Translations under genes and position numbers: made by a program | In this document: positions 26,472 through 34,039 of the stretch, one piece after another | Position numbering within the stretch: the first letter of the stretch is position 1 | Layout: each line of letters begins with the position of its first letter | Source: Acidobacteriota bacterium | GTDB taxonomy: Bacteria; Acidobacteriota; Thermoanaerobaculia; Multivoradales; JBCCEF01 | Assembly: GCA_039028635.1 (NCBI GenBank) | Contig: JBCCHV010000067.1 | Span: forward strand, 1 to 35,452 | Direction of reading: 5' to 3' | Length of the DNA: 35,452 nt | Notes under the pieces: model-generated | Told to the model about the DNA's origin: nothing | Databases searched by the model: none | What the model saw: only the letters and a program-made list of their open reading frames with translations

Positions 26472-29315
26472 ATGCTGACTTTCGAATCGCCATTCTTCGA
26501 GATCGACGGCGTCGTGATCTTTCGCGATCACGCCAGCCCGACCACGTTTCACTACCTGTGCGGCCCGCCGAAGCTCAGCAAGAACGCACAAGGCAGGCCG
26601 GACCTGACGCTGCTCAAGTACCGCCACGCCCTCGACTCGAGCAGCGTCGCACCCCGCACCCGCGAGCAGCTCGGCGGCGGCTTCCTGATGTTCGGCGTCG
26701 ACTGCGCCATCTCGGAAGATGTCAAGAACTCGATTCGACGCCAGCTCGAAGCCACCCTGCCGCCGGGCTCGGGCCCGGCTTCCCTGGTGCCGGTGCTCTA
26801 TACCCGCGGCAAGGTGCACGTGCTGGCCCTCGACCGGCAGTCCGCCGTCGAAGGTGAGGAAGATGCCGCCTCGCCGGAGCAGAGCCGCTTCGTGCGCGGC
26901 ATCCTCGGCACCGCCACGCCCTCACTGATGCAGGACCAACGGGCCATCTTCTCCCTCTCCCTGACGCCGGACGCCGCCACCCTGCTAGAAGAGGCCTATG
27001 CCGCCGACCAATCCCCCATCGGGGTGATGTACGAGATGGACTTCAATGGCCTGCGACCGGCCCTGGCGGTCAAGGCCCATGTCGACTTCCGACGCCTCTA
27101 CACCCAGCTCAAGGCGGACCTCCACGTCGGCGTCAATATGGGGGGCCTCGGCGGCGGCGGCGGCGGCGGTGGTGGAGGCGGGGGCCGGCCAAGCGGCGGC
27201 GGGCGCCCGTCCGGCGGTGGCGCGGCGGATCCGGCTCCGGAAGAGCCCACGCCGACGCCGGAGGAGCCGGAAGAGCCGACACCGGAGCCGGAGGAAGAAG
27301 ATCCGGCACCGACGCCGGAGGAAGAAGCAGACGCTCCGACGCCAGAGGACTCCCCCGCCGACCCCGCGCCGGCCGATGGCGAGCCGGCACCGGAAGAAGA
27401 AGAGCCGACGCCGGAGGATGAAGAGCCAGCACCGGAAGAGGAACCCACCCCGCAGCCGGAAGAGGAAGAACCGACACCAGAAGAGGAAGAGCCGACGCCG
27501 GAGCCGGAGGAAGAAGATCCGGCCCCCGAAGAGCCCGAAGAGCCGGAAGAAGAGGAGCCGACCGACGACCGCCCCTCTGGCGGCCGCACGGTGCGCGCCG
27601 ACGAGCCGGCCCCCCTGCGCCGCAACGCCGCGGGCGGAGGCGGAGGCGCCGGCAACATGAACGTCGCGATCAGTGCCGACCTCGGCTTCATGCTCGAAAA
27701 GGCCAAGCAGAGCGGCTCGATCCAGATCGAGATCGTGCGCCAGCAGGAGGGAGCGACGGTCGATCAGATGGAGGCCCGCGCCCTCGCCCTGCTCCAGGAA
27801 GTGGTGCTCAAGGAGTTCTTCCAGCCGGCCATGACCGGGGCCTCGCGCAGCTCTTCGGCGGCCTCTGCGGCGGCTTCCGCCGCCAGCACCGCGCGCAGCC
27901 TGATGGCCACCACCTCGGACACCAGCGCCGGTCGTTCCGGCGACGGCACCAGCTTCGAGATCGGCTTCCAGCTCAAGTACAAGCGTCAGGAAGAGCTCAA
28001 GACCGCGGACTTCGACTTCTCGGTGGTCGCTCCGGAGACCCGCACCCACTCCCCGAATGGCTTCTTCTCGGCGTTCATCAAGGACACCAATAAGGACGAC
28101 CACATCCAGACCATCAACCTCGACGACCGCTTCTTCAAGGTCCTGGAAGTCGACGTCTCGACCACCGCCGACTATGAAGCGCTCGATCTGAAGACGCTGG
28201 TGGTGGAGATGCAGTACGGCGGCACGGAAGAGCGCCCGGAGGTGGTGGCAACGCCCCAGTTCGGGCCTTCCGAGGCAGAAGCTCACAAGGCCTTCACCGC
28301 CTTCCTCGATGAAGGCGACTTCGCCTACCGCTACCGCACCAACTACAAGTTCGGCCAATCGGACCGCATCGCCGCCCAGAATCACAGCTACAAGACCGAC
28401 TGGCGAGAGGCCACCAGCCGAGCGCTGGTCATCCATCCGCCGGAGGACGTGGCGATGCTGCGGGTGCGGGTCGAGCCGGGCCCGGTCGACTGGGACGTCG
28501 TCGATCGCGTCGAGACTCGCCTGTCCTACAACGACGAGGCCAGCGCCTTCCACACCGATCGCACCTTCTTCACTCAGAAGGACAGCGCGCCCGAAGACTG
28601 GGTGGTGCGGCTCAGCGATGCCAGCTTGCGGGACTACCAGGTGCAGCACATCTGGTACCTCAAGGATCACAGCGAGATCGAGGGCGAGGCCTACACCGAA
28701 GACACGCCCCAGCTGTTCATTCGCGATCCCTTCGATCACCGCCTCGAGGTGGCACTGCGCCCCGAGGTCGACCCCGCCAACGTCCGGCGTATCCACGTCG
28801 AGCTGGTCTACGAAGACCGCGGCAACGACCACGAGGTGCGCAAGAGCATCAGTCTCGAGGGGCCGGACTTCGTGCCCCAGACGGTGACCGTGCCGGTGAT
28901 GGATCCGCGCCGGCGCAAGTTCACCTACGCGGTGACCTTGATCAAGACCAACGGCCGCTCCGAGAACCACGAGCCCAAGGAAACCGATCAGGAGTCGATC
29001 ACCATCACCGAGGGCGGGATCTATCTCGATGTGCGCATGGTGCTCCTCGGGGATCTGGCGGCGGAGGGGCTCGACGCGGTGCAGGTCGACCTCAAAGCCG
29101 AGCCCCTCGACGGCGAGCGCGAGAAGGTCGAGGAGCATCTCTTCCTGCCGGGAGCCGAAGGTCAGGTGCAGAAGCGCCTGCTGCTGCGTGCCGACCGGCC
29201 GCAGAGCTTCGAATACCGCACCACCGTGTTCACCGCCAACGGGCCGCAGGAGTCCGGCTGGCAGAAGCACGAGAGCGCCATCTTGGCTCTCCAGGCCCGA
29301 TCCCTCGCCGGCTGA
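26472..29315 (+). CDS. Four-repeat paralogue C with a long Gly-rich and Glu/Pro-rich insert
   Basis: The product has 947 residues. The N-terminal domain carries FRDHASPTTFHYLCGPPKL and GGGFLMFGV, then IGVMYEMDFNGLRPALAV (the GVxYxLxFxxLxPAL mark) and the helix DFRRLYTQLKADLHV. At residue 223 a run of Gly begins, followed to about residue 370 by repeated acidic-proline units of the PEEP/PTPEEEE kind. The conserved fold resumes at about 395 (MNVAISADLGFMLEKAKQSG). In D and E the two flanking segments are directly joined, so the insert of about 170 residues sits in a surface loop and is probably disordered and strongly negative. A Ser/Ala-rich stretch (SSSAASAAASAAS) follows. Four C-terminal repeats start at residue 554 (FFKVLEVDVSTTADY). 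It has no signal peptide. It is tightly coupled to B, and D starts 15 nt later. Confidence 0.85.
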   Translation: MLTFESPFFEIDGVVIFRDHASPTTFHYLCGPPKLSKNAQGRPDLTLLKYRHALDSSSVAPRTREQLGGGFLMFGVDCAISEDVKNSIRRQLEATLPPGSGPASLVPVLYTRGKVHVLALDRQSAVEGEEDAASPEQSRFVRGILGTATPSLMQDQRAIFSLSLTPDAATLLEEAYAADQSPIGVMYEMDFNGLRPALAVKAHVDFRRLYTQLKADLHVGVNMGGLGGGGGGGGGGGGRPSGGGRPSGGGAADPAPEEPTPTPEEPEEPTPEPEEEDPAPTPEEEADAPTPEDSPADPAPADGEPAPEEEEPTPEDEEPAPEEEPTPQPEEEEPTPEEEEPTPEPEEEDPAPEEPEEPEEEEPTDDRPSGGRTVRADEPAPLRRNAAGGGGGAGNMNVAISADLGFMLEKAKQSGSIQIEIVRQQEGATVDQMEARALALLQEVVLKEFFQPAMTGASRSSSAASAAASAASTARSLMATTSDTSAGRSGDGTSFEIGFQLKYKRQEELKTADFDFSVVAPETRTHSPNGFFSAFIKDTNKDDHIQTINLDDRFFKVLEVDVSTTADYEALDLKTLVVEMQYGGTEERPEVVATPQFGPSEAEAHKAFTAFLDEGDFAYRYRTNYKFGQSDRIAAQNHSYKTDWREATSRALVIHPPEDVAMLRVRVEPGPVDWDVVDRVETRLSYNDEASAFHTDRTFFTQKDSAPEDWVVRLSDASLRDYQVQHIWYLKDHSEIEGEAYTEDTPQLFIRDPFDHRLEVALRPEVDPANVRRIHVELVYEDRGNDHEVRKSISLEGPDFVPQTVTVPVMDPRRRKFTYAVTLIKTNGRSENHEPKETDQESITITEGGIYLDVRMVLLGDLAAEGLDAVQVDLKAEPLDGEREKVEEHLFLPGAEGQVQKRLLLRADRPQSFEYRTTVFTANGPQESGWQKHESAILALQARSLAG
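27138..27656 (+). repeat. Low-complexity segment inside paralogue C
   Basis: The coding sequence here is a Gly-codon run followed by roughly 120 codons dominated by Glu, Pro, Asp and Thr in short irregular repeats (PEEP, PTPEEEE, PAPEEE), then a short Arg/Ala/Gly stretch. The frame stays open and returns to family sequence, so it is not a frameshift artefact. Such DNA is prone to replication slippage, and its length may vary between strains. Confidence 0.8.
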
Positions 29316-29330
29316 GCGGGAGCGACGACG

Positions 29331-31568
29331 ATGATCGATCTCGGCAAACCGGCCCTCTTCGCCGAGGGCGTCACCCTATTCCCGGATCATGCCGACCCGG
29401 CGCGCTTCCACTATCTGCCGGGCGGTCCGGGCCTGCGCTTCGATAGCGATGGCAAGCCCGAGCTGTCGCTCCTCGAGTACCGCCTCGACCCCAGCCTGCA
29501 CGATGAGCTCGGCGCCGGCCTGCTTTCCCTGACCGTCGATCTGGCGGTCGACGATGAGCGCCTCGAGCGCCTCCGGCGGCGGGCCTCGCGCCACCTCGAG
29601 CCGGGGATGCGGGCGGTGCTCTCACCGGTGATGGCCAACAGCGGCTCCTGCGAGCTGATCCTGATCGACCGCAGCTCGCGGGACGACTCGCAGGCTGGCG
29701 GCGCAGAGGAGACCGAAGACGGGGTCGGCTTCGGCCTCGTCGAGCGCATCCTGGGCGCCGCGACGCCCGGGCTCTACGGTGCCAACGCCGCCACCTTCCA
29801 GGCCGTCCTGTCGGCCGAGGGCGTCGCCCTGGTCGAAGGGGCCCTGGCCGGTGGCGGCCTGCCGGTGGGGGTGGTCTACAACCTCCAGGTGCTCGGCCTG
29901 CGGCCCGCCCTGCGCGCCGAAATCGTTGCCCACTGGCGCCAGATCTACGACTTCTTCGAAGCCCGGGTGCACGGCGGCAAGCTGCTGGCGGCGATCGACG
30001 TCGGCCCGACCATGGAAGACCTGGTCCAGCGCGAGTCGATCGAGATCCACATCGATGAGCTGGTGCCCCTCGGCGAAAGATCCGAGGTCTACGACCGGGC
30101 CCTCGCCCAGGCGCAGCGCTACGTCACCGACAAGCTGTTCAAGCCCAGTCTGGGCCTGTCGCCACCGATGGACCCCGCCGCCGAGGAAAGCGGCCTCGCC
30201 ACCATCGGCCGCACGATCAAGGACCTCGCCGGCTTCTTCACCATCAACCACAGCCTGCGGAGCCTCGATCGCCGCGAGCTGAAGACCTTCCGCTACCGCC
30301 TACAGGCCGCCCAGGCGGAGCTCATGACGCTGGCGCCGCAGGGCACTCTGCAGGCGATTCTGCCCGCGGACGGGGGACTGTCGGTGGACGACTTCGTGGT
30401 CCGGATCGAGCCGGCGGCGTCGCGCGAGATGCGCTTCGATGTCGCCCCCACCGTCGACCTCGCAGCCGAGGGCATAGACCACCTCGAGGTCCACCTGTCC
30501 TACGGCGAGCGCAGCGAGCGCCTGATGCTCGATGCCGCCGTCCCACGGCAAGAGGTCGTCTTCTGGCACGAGCCGGACCTCGGAACGGAGATCGAAGTCT
30601 CCTGGGAGGCCCACTTGTCACCCGCCGCCAGCGGTCTCCAGGGAGTCCTCGAGGCTCCTACAGAGCGCATCGACCATCGCGTCCTGCGGCTCGACCCGCG
30701 GCAACTCTGGGAAACCCGCACGGTGCGCTGCCTCTCCCAGGGCGTACCCTTCGACAAGTACCCGCGGATCCTCCTCGACCTGCGCCTCAGCGACCCGCTG
30801 GCCGAGTGGAGTGAAGAGCGCTCCTTCGAGCTCACCGCCGAGAATCTCGAAGAGAGATTCCAGGTGCGCGCCGCCCCCGGTGCCCGCTGGCGAATCGAGC
30901 GACGGGTGCGCTATCTCGAGGCCGACGGCGGCGAGATCCTCGACGACTGGCAGCGCATCGACGCCGACGGCGAGATGGTGACCTTGGTGGTCGCCGACCC
31001 GCGGCCCGACGTCGTCGACCTCCTGGTTCTGGCGGCAGCCCGCTTCGGCACCGCCGTCCGGCGCCTGGTGGTCGAGCTGCGGCCGACGGCTCGCCCGCAG
31101 GAGGTCACCGCTTTCCTGCTCACCGCCGAAGAGCCTTCGGCTCACTGGGCCTGGCAACCGGCGGACGGCGAGGAGCGGGACTACGAGTACCGCATCACCG
31201 TTCACACCACCCGCAGTGAGCTGCGCGAGGGCAGCTGGCAACCGGGGCCGCCGGGCAAGCTGGTGGTCGGCGAGGGCGGCCAGGCGCGACAGGTCGAGCT
31301 GATGTTCGTCGGCCCGTCGGCCGCCGACCTCGGTCTCCTCGCCCTCAAGGTCCGCTTCGCCTTCGAGGACCTGGACGCAGGCCTGGCGGCGGAAGACGAG
31401 TTCCTGGTCGAAGACACCCGGCAGGCGCTGCGCTGGACCTATCCGGTGGCCCACCCGGACCGTCAGACCTACAGCTACCAATTGACCCTGATCCACGGCG
31501 ATGGCCGCATCGAACGGCGAGAGCCGGTGAAGACCGCCGACCTGCTGGCCATCCAACCGCTGGCCTGA
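29331..31568 (+). CDS. Four-repeat paralogue D, unknown family
   Basis: The product has 745 residues with no signal peptide. The N-terminal domain carries FPDHADPARFHYLPGGPGL, LSLLEYR and ATFQAVLSAEGVALVEGALA, then GVVYNLQVLGLRPAL and the helix HWRQIYDFFEARVH, joined directly to the strand LLAAIDVGPTMEDLV without the insert seen in C. The middle region (about 250-365) contains ELKTFRYRLQAAQAE, which has a counterpart in C (ELKTADFDFSV). From about residue 369 four repeats follow, the last ending YSYQLTLIHGDG then LLAIQPLA. GGGAG before the ATG is the ribosome binding site. It lies 15 nt after C and 20 nt before E. Confidence 0.85.
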   Translation: MIDLGKPALFAEGVTLFPDHADPARFHYLPGGPGLRFDSDGKPELSLLEYRLDPSLHDELGAGLLSLTVDLAVDDERLERLRRRASRHLEPGMRAVLSPVMANSGSCELILIDRSSRDDSQAGGAEETEDGVGFGLVERILGAATPGLYGANAATFQAVLSAEGVALVEGALAGGGLPVGVVYNLQVLGLRPALRAEIVAHWRQIYDFFEARVHGGKLLAAIDVGPTMEDLVQRESIEIHIDELVPLGERSEVYDRALAQAQRYVTDKLFKPSLGLSPPMDPAAEESGLATIGRTIKDLAGFFTINHSLRSLDRRELKTFRYRLQAAQAELMTLAPQGTLQAILPADGGLSVDDFVVRIEPAASREMRFDVAPTVDLAAEGIDHLEVHLSYGERSERLMLDAAVPRQEVVFWHEPDLGTEIEVSWEAHLSPAASGLQGVLEAPTERIDHRVLRLDPRQLWETRTVRCLSQGVPFDKYPRILLDLRLSDPLAEWSEERSFELTAENLEERFQVRAAPGARWRIERRVRYLEADGGEILDDWQRIDADGEMVTLVVADPRPDVVDLLVLAAARFGTAVRRLVVELRPTARPQEVTAFLLTAEEPSAHWAWQPADGEERDYEYRITVHTTRSELREGSWQPGPPGKLVVGEGGQARQVELMFVGPSAADLGLLALKVRFAFEDLDAGLAAEDEFLVEDTRQALRWTYPVAHPDRQTYSYQLTLIHGDGRIERREPVKTADLLAIQPLA

Positions 31569-31588
31569 AGCCCGTCCAAGGAGTCGCC

Positions 31589-33853
31589 ATGCTCACCCTC
31601 GAGCCGCCCTTCTACTCCATCGATGATCTGGTCGTCTTTCGCGACGAGGCAGACCCCGACCTCTTTCACGTCCTGCCCGGCAGGCCCCGCCTGGTGCTCC
31701 AGGGAGAGGGCGACGACGCCGTGCCGCGTTTCACCCTCTACAAGTACCGCCGCGACCTGACGGACAATCCCGAGCTCGACCGAACCCGGGCCCGCGGCGG
31801 GGGCCTGGCACTGTTCGAGGTCGAGCTGCCCAGCGACCGCCTGGTCCGGGTCCAGCGCGAAGTGGCCTCCCAGAGCGGGCGCCCCGACGCCCGCCTGTCG
31901 CCGGTGGTCTTTCGCTCCGGAACGGTCGCCACCCTGATCGCCCACGCCGAGGAGGACGGCCTGGTCGAAGATCTCGTCGACCGCCATCCGGCGGCCCTCA
32001 CACCGCCCCATCGCGCCGCCTTCGCGGTCGCCCTGTCGGCCGAAGGGGCGAGCCTCTTCGAGCAGGCGGCGAACGGCGGCGAGCTCCCCGTCGGCGTGGT
32101 CTACGACCTCCGCTTCCTGGCCCTCAGCCCGTCCCTCAACGCCCACGTCAAGATGGACTACGAGCGCATCTACGACCGCTTCGCGGCCTCCGTCGGCTTC
32201 ACCTACTACGTCTCCGTGCGCCTCGACGTCGACCTCGCCTGGCTGGTCGAGAACGACGTCATCCAGATCGAGATCACCTCCTTCACCGACGGCGAGGACG
32301 CCCGCCGCCAGCAGGAGCAGGTGATGAATTTGGTCAAGGCCCGCATCCTGGGCGACTTCTTCCGCTCCGGCATTCCGCCGAAGCAGGAGCGCGGCATGGG
32401 AGCCCTCGGCGGCATGCTGGGTGGTTTGTTGGGAGGCGAGGGCGAGATCACCTCGACCTCGGCCTTCTTCACCCTCAAGGCGCGCTACGAGGCGGTGCGC
32501 GAGGCCAAGCATCACGAGATGATCTTCGCCGGGCGCACCGCCGTCGAGCTGCCCTACACGGCGGTCGGCCTGCTCTCCACCATGGTCGACGACGAGCAGG
32601 CCGAGGTGCGGGTCGAGGAGCTCGATCTCGACGACCCGTTCTATTCCGCCCTCTCCGTGAAGGTGTCGTCGACGATCGACTTCGAAAGCCTGCCGGACCT
32701 GCGGTCGGCGGTGGTCCATCTCGAGCATGGCGACCACCGCAAGTCCTTCGAGTTCGCCCGGCCCGAACGCCCGAGCGAAGACGCCGGCGAGGCAGCCGAG
32801 GCCGAAGCCACTCCGGCTCGAGACCATTTCTTCGAGGTCGCGCTGACCGATCCGCGCCAGGATGAGTACTCCTGGCACGTCGAGTACCACTTCGACGATC
32901 TCTACGACGACGGCACCGTCGGCGGCCTGGGCAGCGGACCGAGCCCGATCGAGGCGGGCCCGTTCCACAGCCGCGATCGCGTACTGGTGGTCGATCCCTT
33001 CGAGCACTTCCGTTACCGCGTGCTGCGCATCCGCCGCGACCCCACCGAGGAAGTGACCCGCTTCCACCTCCACCTCCGCCTCGAAGACGGTGACACCGGC
33101 GACGAGATCGAGCAGACCTCCCTGACCCTCGACCAGCAGCAGGTCGGCACCATCTGGCGCCACCGGCTGACACCCCCTGATCGGAGCCTGCCGCAACTGT
33201 TCGTGCGCAGCGACTGGGAGGATCGCCGCGGGGAAATCCACCCCGGCGACGAAGAAGCGATCGCTGGCGGCACCTACGAAGCCCGCGATCCGTTCCACGA
33301 CGATCTGGTCGTCAACCTCCACCCGGTGGCCGACTGGGATCGGGTGTCGCAGCTGGTGGTCGAGCTGCGCTACCGCGACGGCGACCTCGCCGTCGACCGC
33401 ACCATTCCTTTCCCGGCCGGCTCGGACCAACCGAAGGCCGAGCGCTGGGCGCTGCTCGACCCGCGACGGCGGACCTACTCCTGGCGCCAGACGGTGATCG
33501 GCAAGGACGGCAGCGTCGAGCAGTCGGACTGGCTCGACAGCGACCACACGGTGCTGCTGGTCGGACGCACCGCAGCGCCATCGGAGGTCCGTATTGTCTG
33601 GGTGGGAGCGGCGGGAGACGCCCTCGGCCTTCGCATCGACCTTTGGCCAACGGCCGCCGACGGCCGCGACGGCGAAAAGCTCAGCACCTTCCTGCGCGCC
33701 GGCGAGACCGAAGGACGCCTGGTCCTGCCGGCCGAGGCCGCCGAGAACGGTCTCGCCTACCGCTACGAGGTGAGCCGCTTCACCGCCGCCGGTGAAGAAC
33801 CGGTCAAGGCCGATCGCGGCTCCGGCTCCTTGCTGGTGGTCCAGACGGGGTAG
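31589..33853 (+). CDS. Four-repeat paralogue E, unknown family
   Basis: The product has 754 residues with no signal peptide. It gives the clearest family N-terminus: LVVFRDEADPDLFHVLPGRPRL, GGGLALFEV, then AAFAVALSAEGASLFEQAA and GVVYDLRFLALSPSL, followed by the helix DYERIYDRFAASVGF and the strand YYVSVRLDVDLAWLV. A Gly/Leu/Met-rich patch (MGALGGMLGGLLGGEGE, around 270-290) separates this from the middle region. Four repeats begin at residue 351 (FYSALSVKVSSTIDF); repeat 3 ends with DPRRRTYSWRQTVIGKDG, the best consensus of the P-x-R-x-x-Y-x-Y turn. The AAGGAG site precedes the ATG. It is the last gene of the operon and is convergent with F. Confidence 0.85.
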   Translation: MLTLEPPFYSIDDLVVFRDEADPDLFHVLPGRPRLVLQGEGDDAVPRFTLYKYRRDLTDNPELDRTRARGGGLALFEVELPSDRLVRVQREVASQSGRPDARLSPVVFRSGTVATLIAHAEEDGLVEDLVDRHPAALTPPHRAAFAVALSAEGASLFEQAANGGELPVGVVYDLRFLALSPSLNAHVKMDYERIYDRFAASVGFTYYVSVRLDVDLAWLVENDVIQIEITSFTDGEDARRQQEQVMNLVKARILGDFFRSGIPPKQERGMGALGGMLGGLLGGEGEITSTSAFFTLKARYEAVREAKHHEMIFAGRTAVELPYTAVGLLSTMVDDEQAEVRVEELDLDDPFYSALSVKVSSTIDFESLPDLRSAVVHLEHGDHRKSFEFARPERPSEDAGEAAEAEATPARDHFFEVALTDPRQDEYSWHVEYHFDDLYDDGTVGGLGSGPSPIEAGPFHSRDRVLVVDPFEHFRYRVLRIRRDPTEEVTRFHLHLRLEDGDTGDEIEQTSLTLDQQQVGTIWRHRLTPPDRSLPQLFVRSDWEDRRGEIHPGDEEAIAGGTYEARDPFHDDLVVNLHPVADWDRVSQLVVELRYRDGDLAVDRTIPFPAGSDQPKAERWALLDPRRRTYSWRQTVIGKDGSVEQSDWLDSDHTVLLVGRTAAPSEVRIVWVGAAGDALGLRIDLWPTAADGRDGEKLSTFLRAGETEGRLVLPAEAAENGLAYRYEVSRFTAAGEEPVKADRGSGSLLVVQTG

Positions 33854-33855
33854 GC

Positions 33856-33897
33856 GGCCTGTGGCAGGCCTGAACTCGAGACGAATTCGAGATCAGG
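33856..33897 (+). terminator. Alternative hairpins after the B-C-D-E operon
   Basis: Two overlapping stems follow the E stop: GGCCTG-TGG-CAGGCC (33856-33870, perfect), and CCTGAACTCGA / TCGAGATCAGG (33869-33879 and 33887-33897, one mismatch). They share bases 33869-33870, so they may exclude each other. No T-run follows. Termination is inferred from position. Confidence 0.45.
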
Positions 33898-33904
33898 AGC
33901 CATC

Positions 33905-33970
33905 GTGAAGCATCTCACCCACGACACCTATCCGTTGAGCCACTTTCGCAATAGACCATCGACCACCTGA
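33905..33970 (+). CDS. Possible 21-codon small ORF or gene remnant
   Basis: A GTG-started frame of 21 codons (MKHLTHDTYPLSHFRNRPST and one more residue) is preceded by AGGAG at good spacing, directly behind the last operon gene. It is too short to judge and has no recognised relative. It may be a real small gene, the degraded start of a sixth operon gene, or chance. The rest of the 186-bp gap between E and F shows nothing else beyond the hairpins and a palindrome GACGGCCGTC (34032-34041) at the F stop. Confidence 0.25.
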   Translation: MKHLTHDTYPLSHFRNRPSTT

Positions 33971-34039
33971 AGCGCCTGGCCCCATCACCCAGAACGGCGA
34001 ATCGGTGCCGCGACCGTCACGAAGGTTGACAGACGGCCG

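Noticed and set aside
27138-27656. Frameshift or assembly error in paralogue C
   Set aside because: The frame remains open throughout, codons are consistent (GAG/GAA-CCG), and the conserved fold resumes in the same frame afterwards.
26985-29270. 761-codon minus-strand frame opposite paralogue C
   Set aside because: Its sequence mirrors C, with poly-Arg/Leu/Phe runs where C is Glu/Pro-rich. The family motifs are only on the plus strand.
31475-33547. 690-codon minus-strand frame opposite paralogue E
   Set aside because: It is a shadow frame with composition typical of antisense to high-GC coding DNA; E has the conserved motifs and the ribosome binding site.
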